Source: Desulfurivibrio sp044068515
GTDB taxonomy: Bacteria > Desulfobacterota > Desulfobulbia > Desulfobulbales > Desulfurivibrionaceae
NCBI RefSeq assembly: GCF_044068515.1
Contig: NZ_JBIPKI010000073.1
Location: 1-5,889 of the forward strand
Length of the DNA: 5,889 bases
Reading direction: 5' to 3'
The notes under the pieces are model-generated. The model had not been told where the DNA came from. It did not search any database and saw only the letters and a list, made by a program, of their open reading frames with translations. Position 1 is the first letter of the stretch. Every line of letters begins with the position of its first letter. A program made the position numbers and the translations under genes. This document shows positions 5,614 to 5,889 of the stretch, in pieces.

Positions 5614-5889
5614 TTATCCTCCGATTCTTGCTGTCTTCTCAACCAGCAGCAAGCCGCTGACGCTGCTGAAATGATCGTCGTAAGTAGCCAGCGCCAGGCC
5701 GTGCTGCATGGCGCTGGCGGCAATCCACAAATCATTGGTGGGTATGGGGCGGCCACGGAGCTTCAAATCGGCAAAAATCTGGGCATAGAATTCTGCCGTC
5801 TCCTCTTCGACAGGCAGGAGTTCGACGCGGGGGGAATCAAGAAAGCTCTCAAGCTCATCCCGATTTAGCCGTTCCCGATTGCCACAGCG
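5614..5889 (-). CDS. PIN-domain toxin, VapC family (partial, N-terminus beyond right edge)
   Basis: Read from the right edge, an open frame of 91 codons ends in TAA (5616-5614). It has no start in the window, because the first third lies beyond the edge. It shows GNRERLNRDELESFL (3-17), RVELLPVEEETAEFYAQI (21-38), and the family hallmark GRPIPTNDLWIAASA (46-60), where D53 is a predicted metal-binding acid. LATYDDHF (67-74) follows, carrying the last acidic position (D71/D72). This matches the C-terminal two thirds of VapC RNases of about 130-140 residues. The usual arginine in T-R-D is replaced by tyrosine (T-Y-D). The antitoxin gene downstream begins 4 bp after the stop, and its ribosome site lies inside the end of this gene. 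Its own antitoxin is probably upstream, outside the window. Confidence 0.9.
   Translation of the reverse strand, partial: RCGNRERLNRDELESFLDSPRVELLPVEEETAEFYAQIFADLKLRGRPIPTNDLWIAASAMQHGLALATYDDHFSSVSGLLLVEKTARIGG
5618..5622 (-). promoter_or_regulatory. Ribosome binding site of the RHH antitoxin, inside the toxin 3' end
   Basis: GGAGG on the minus strand lies eight bases before the antitoxin ATG and just before the TAA of the upstream PIN toxin. Ribosomes finishing the toxin would end on this site, so the two are probably translationally coupled. It fixes the antitoxin start at 5609. Confidence 0.75.

Noticed and set aside
5610..5756. N-terminal extension of the RHH antitoxin to an upstream start at 5756
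   Set aside because: The added 49 residues are rich in Cys, Ala and Trp, overlap the conserved PIN toxin frame, and lie upstream of a clear GGAGG and the typical MSTITLR start.

Overview
This window comes from a bacterial chromosome with a GC-rich housekeeping core. Every gene I can support lies on the minus strand, so transcription runs from high to low coordinates. The carB protein, the gene packing and the density of PIN-type toxin genes would fit a deltaproteobacterium-like (Desulfobacterota) or similar Gram-negative organism. That placement is an impression from protein style, not something the sequence proves.

Housekeeping block (1-4240). carB, the 1068-residue large subunit of carbamoyl-phosphate synthetase, is complete and appears intact. 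It is followed by a Nudix hydrolase and then by thiD (HMP/HMP-P kinase), which runs off the left edge. The Nudix stop and the thiD start overlap as ATGA. The carB-Nudix junction is 14 bp or 89 bp depending on the Nudix start. The three genes look like one transcription unit joining pyrimidine/arginine precursor supply to a nucleotide-type hydrolase and a thiamine-pathway kinase. carA, the usual partner, is not present beside carB.

Toxin-antitoxin block (4283-5889). Directly upstream of carB, and reading into it, is a complete vapBC pair: an AbrB-type antitoxin and a PIN-domain RNase toxin with overlapping stop and start. It has a good sigma70-like promoter and a palindrome plus direct repeats that look like its operator. 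Further upstream is a GC-palindrome-rich, REP-like noncoding stretch (about 4980-5245). Beyond that lies the C-terminal stump of a second, frameshifted PIN toxin, then an intact ribbon-helix-helix (FitA-like) antitoxin that has lost that toxin. Last is the C-terminal 91 residues of a third PIN toxin, cut by the right edge, which ends 4 bp before the antitoxin start.

The right-hand part therefore looks like an eroding cluster of stacked vapBC modules placed in front of carB. The most interesting points are the orphan antitoxin, the toxin-antitoxin-dead toxin gene order, the vapB operator, and the possible supply of carB transcription from the TA promoter. I see no CRISPR array, RNA gene, complete mobile element or clearly new enzymatic system.
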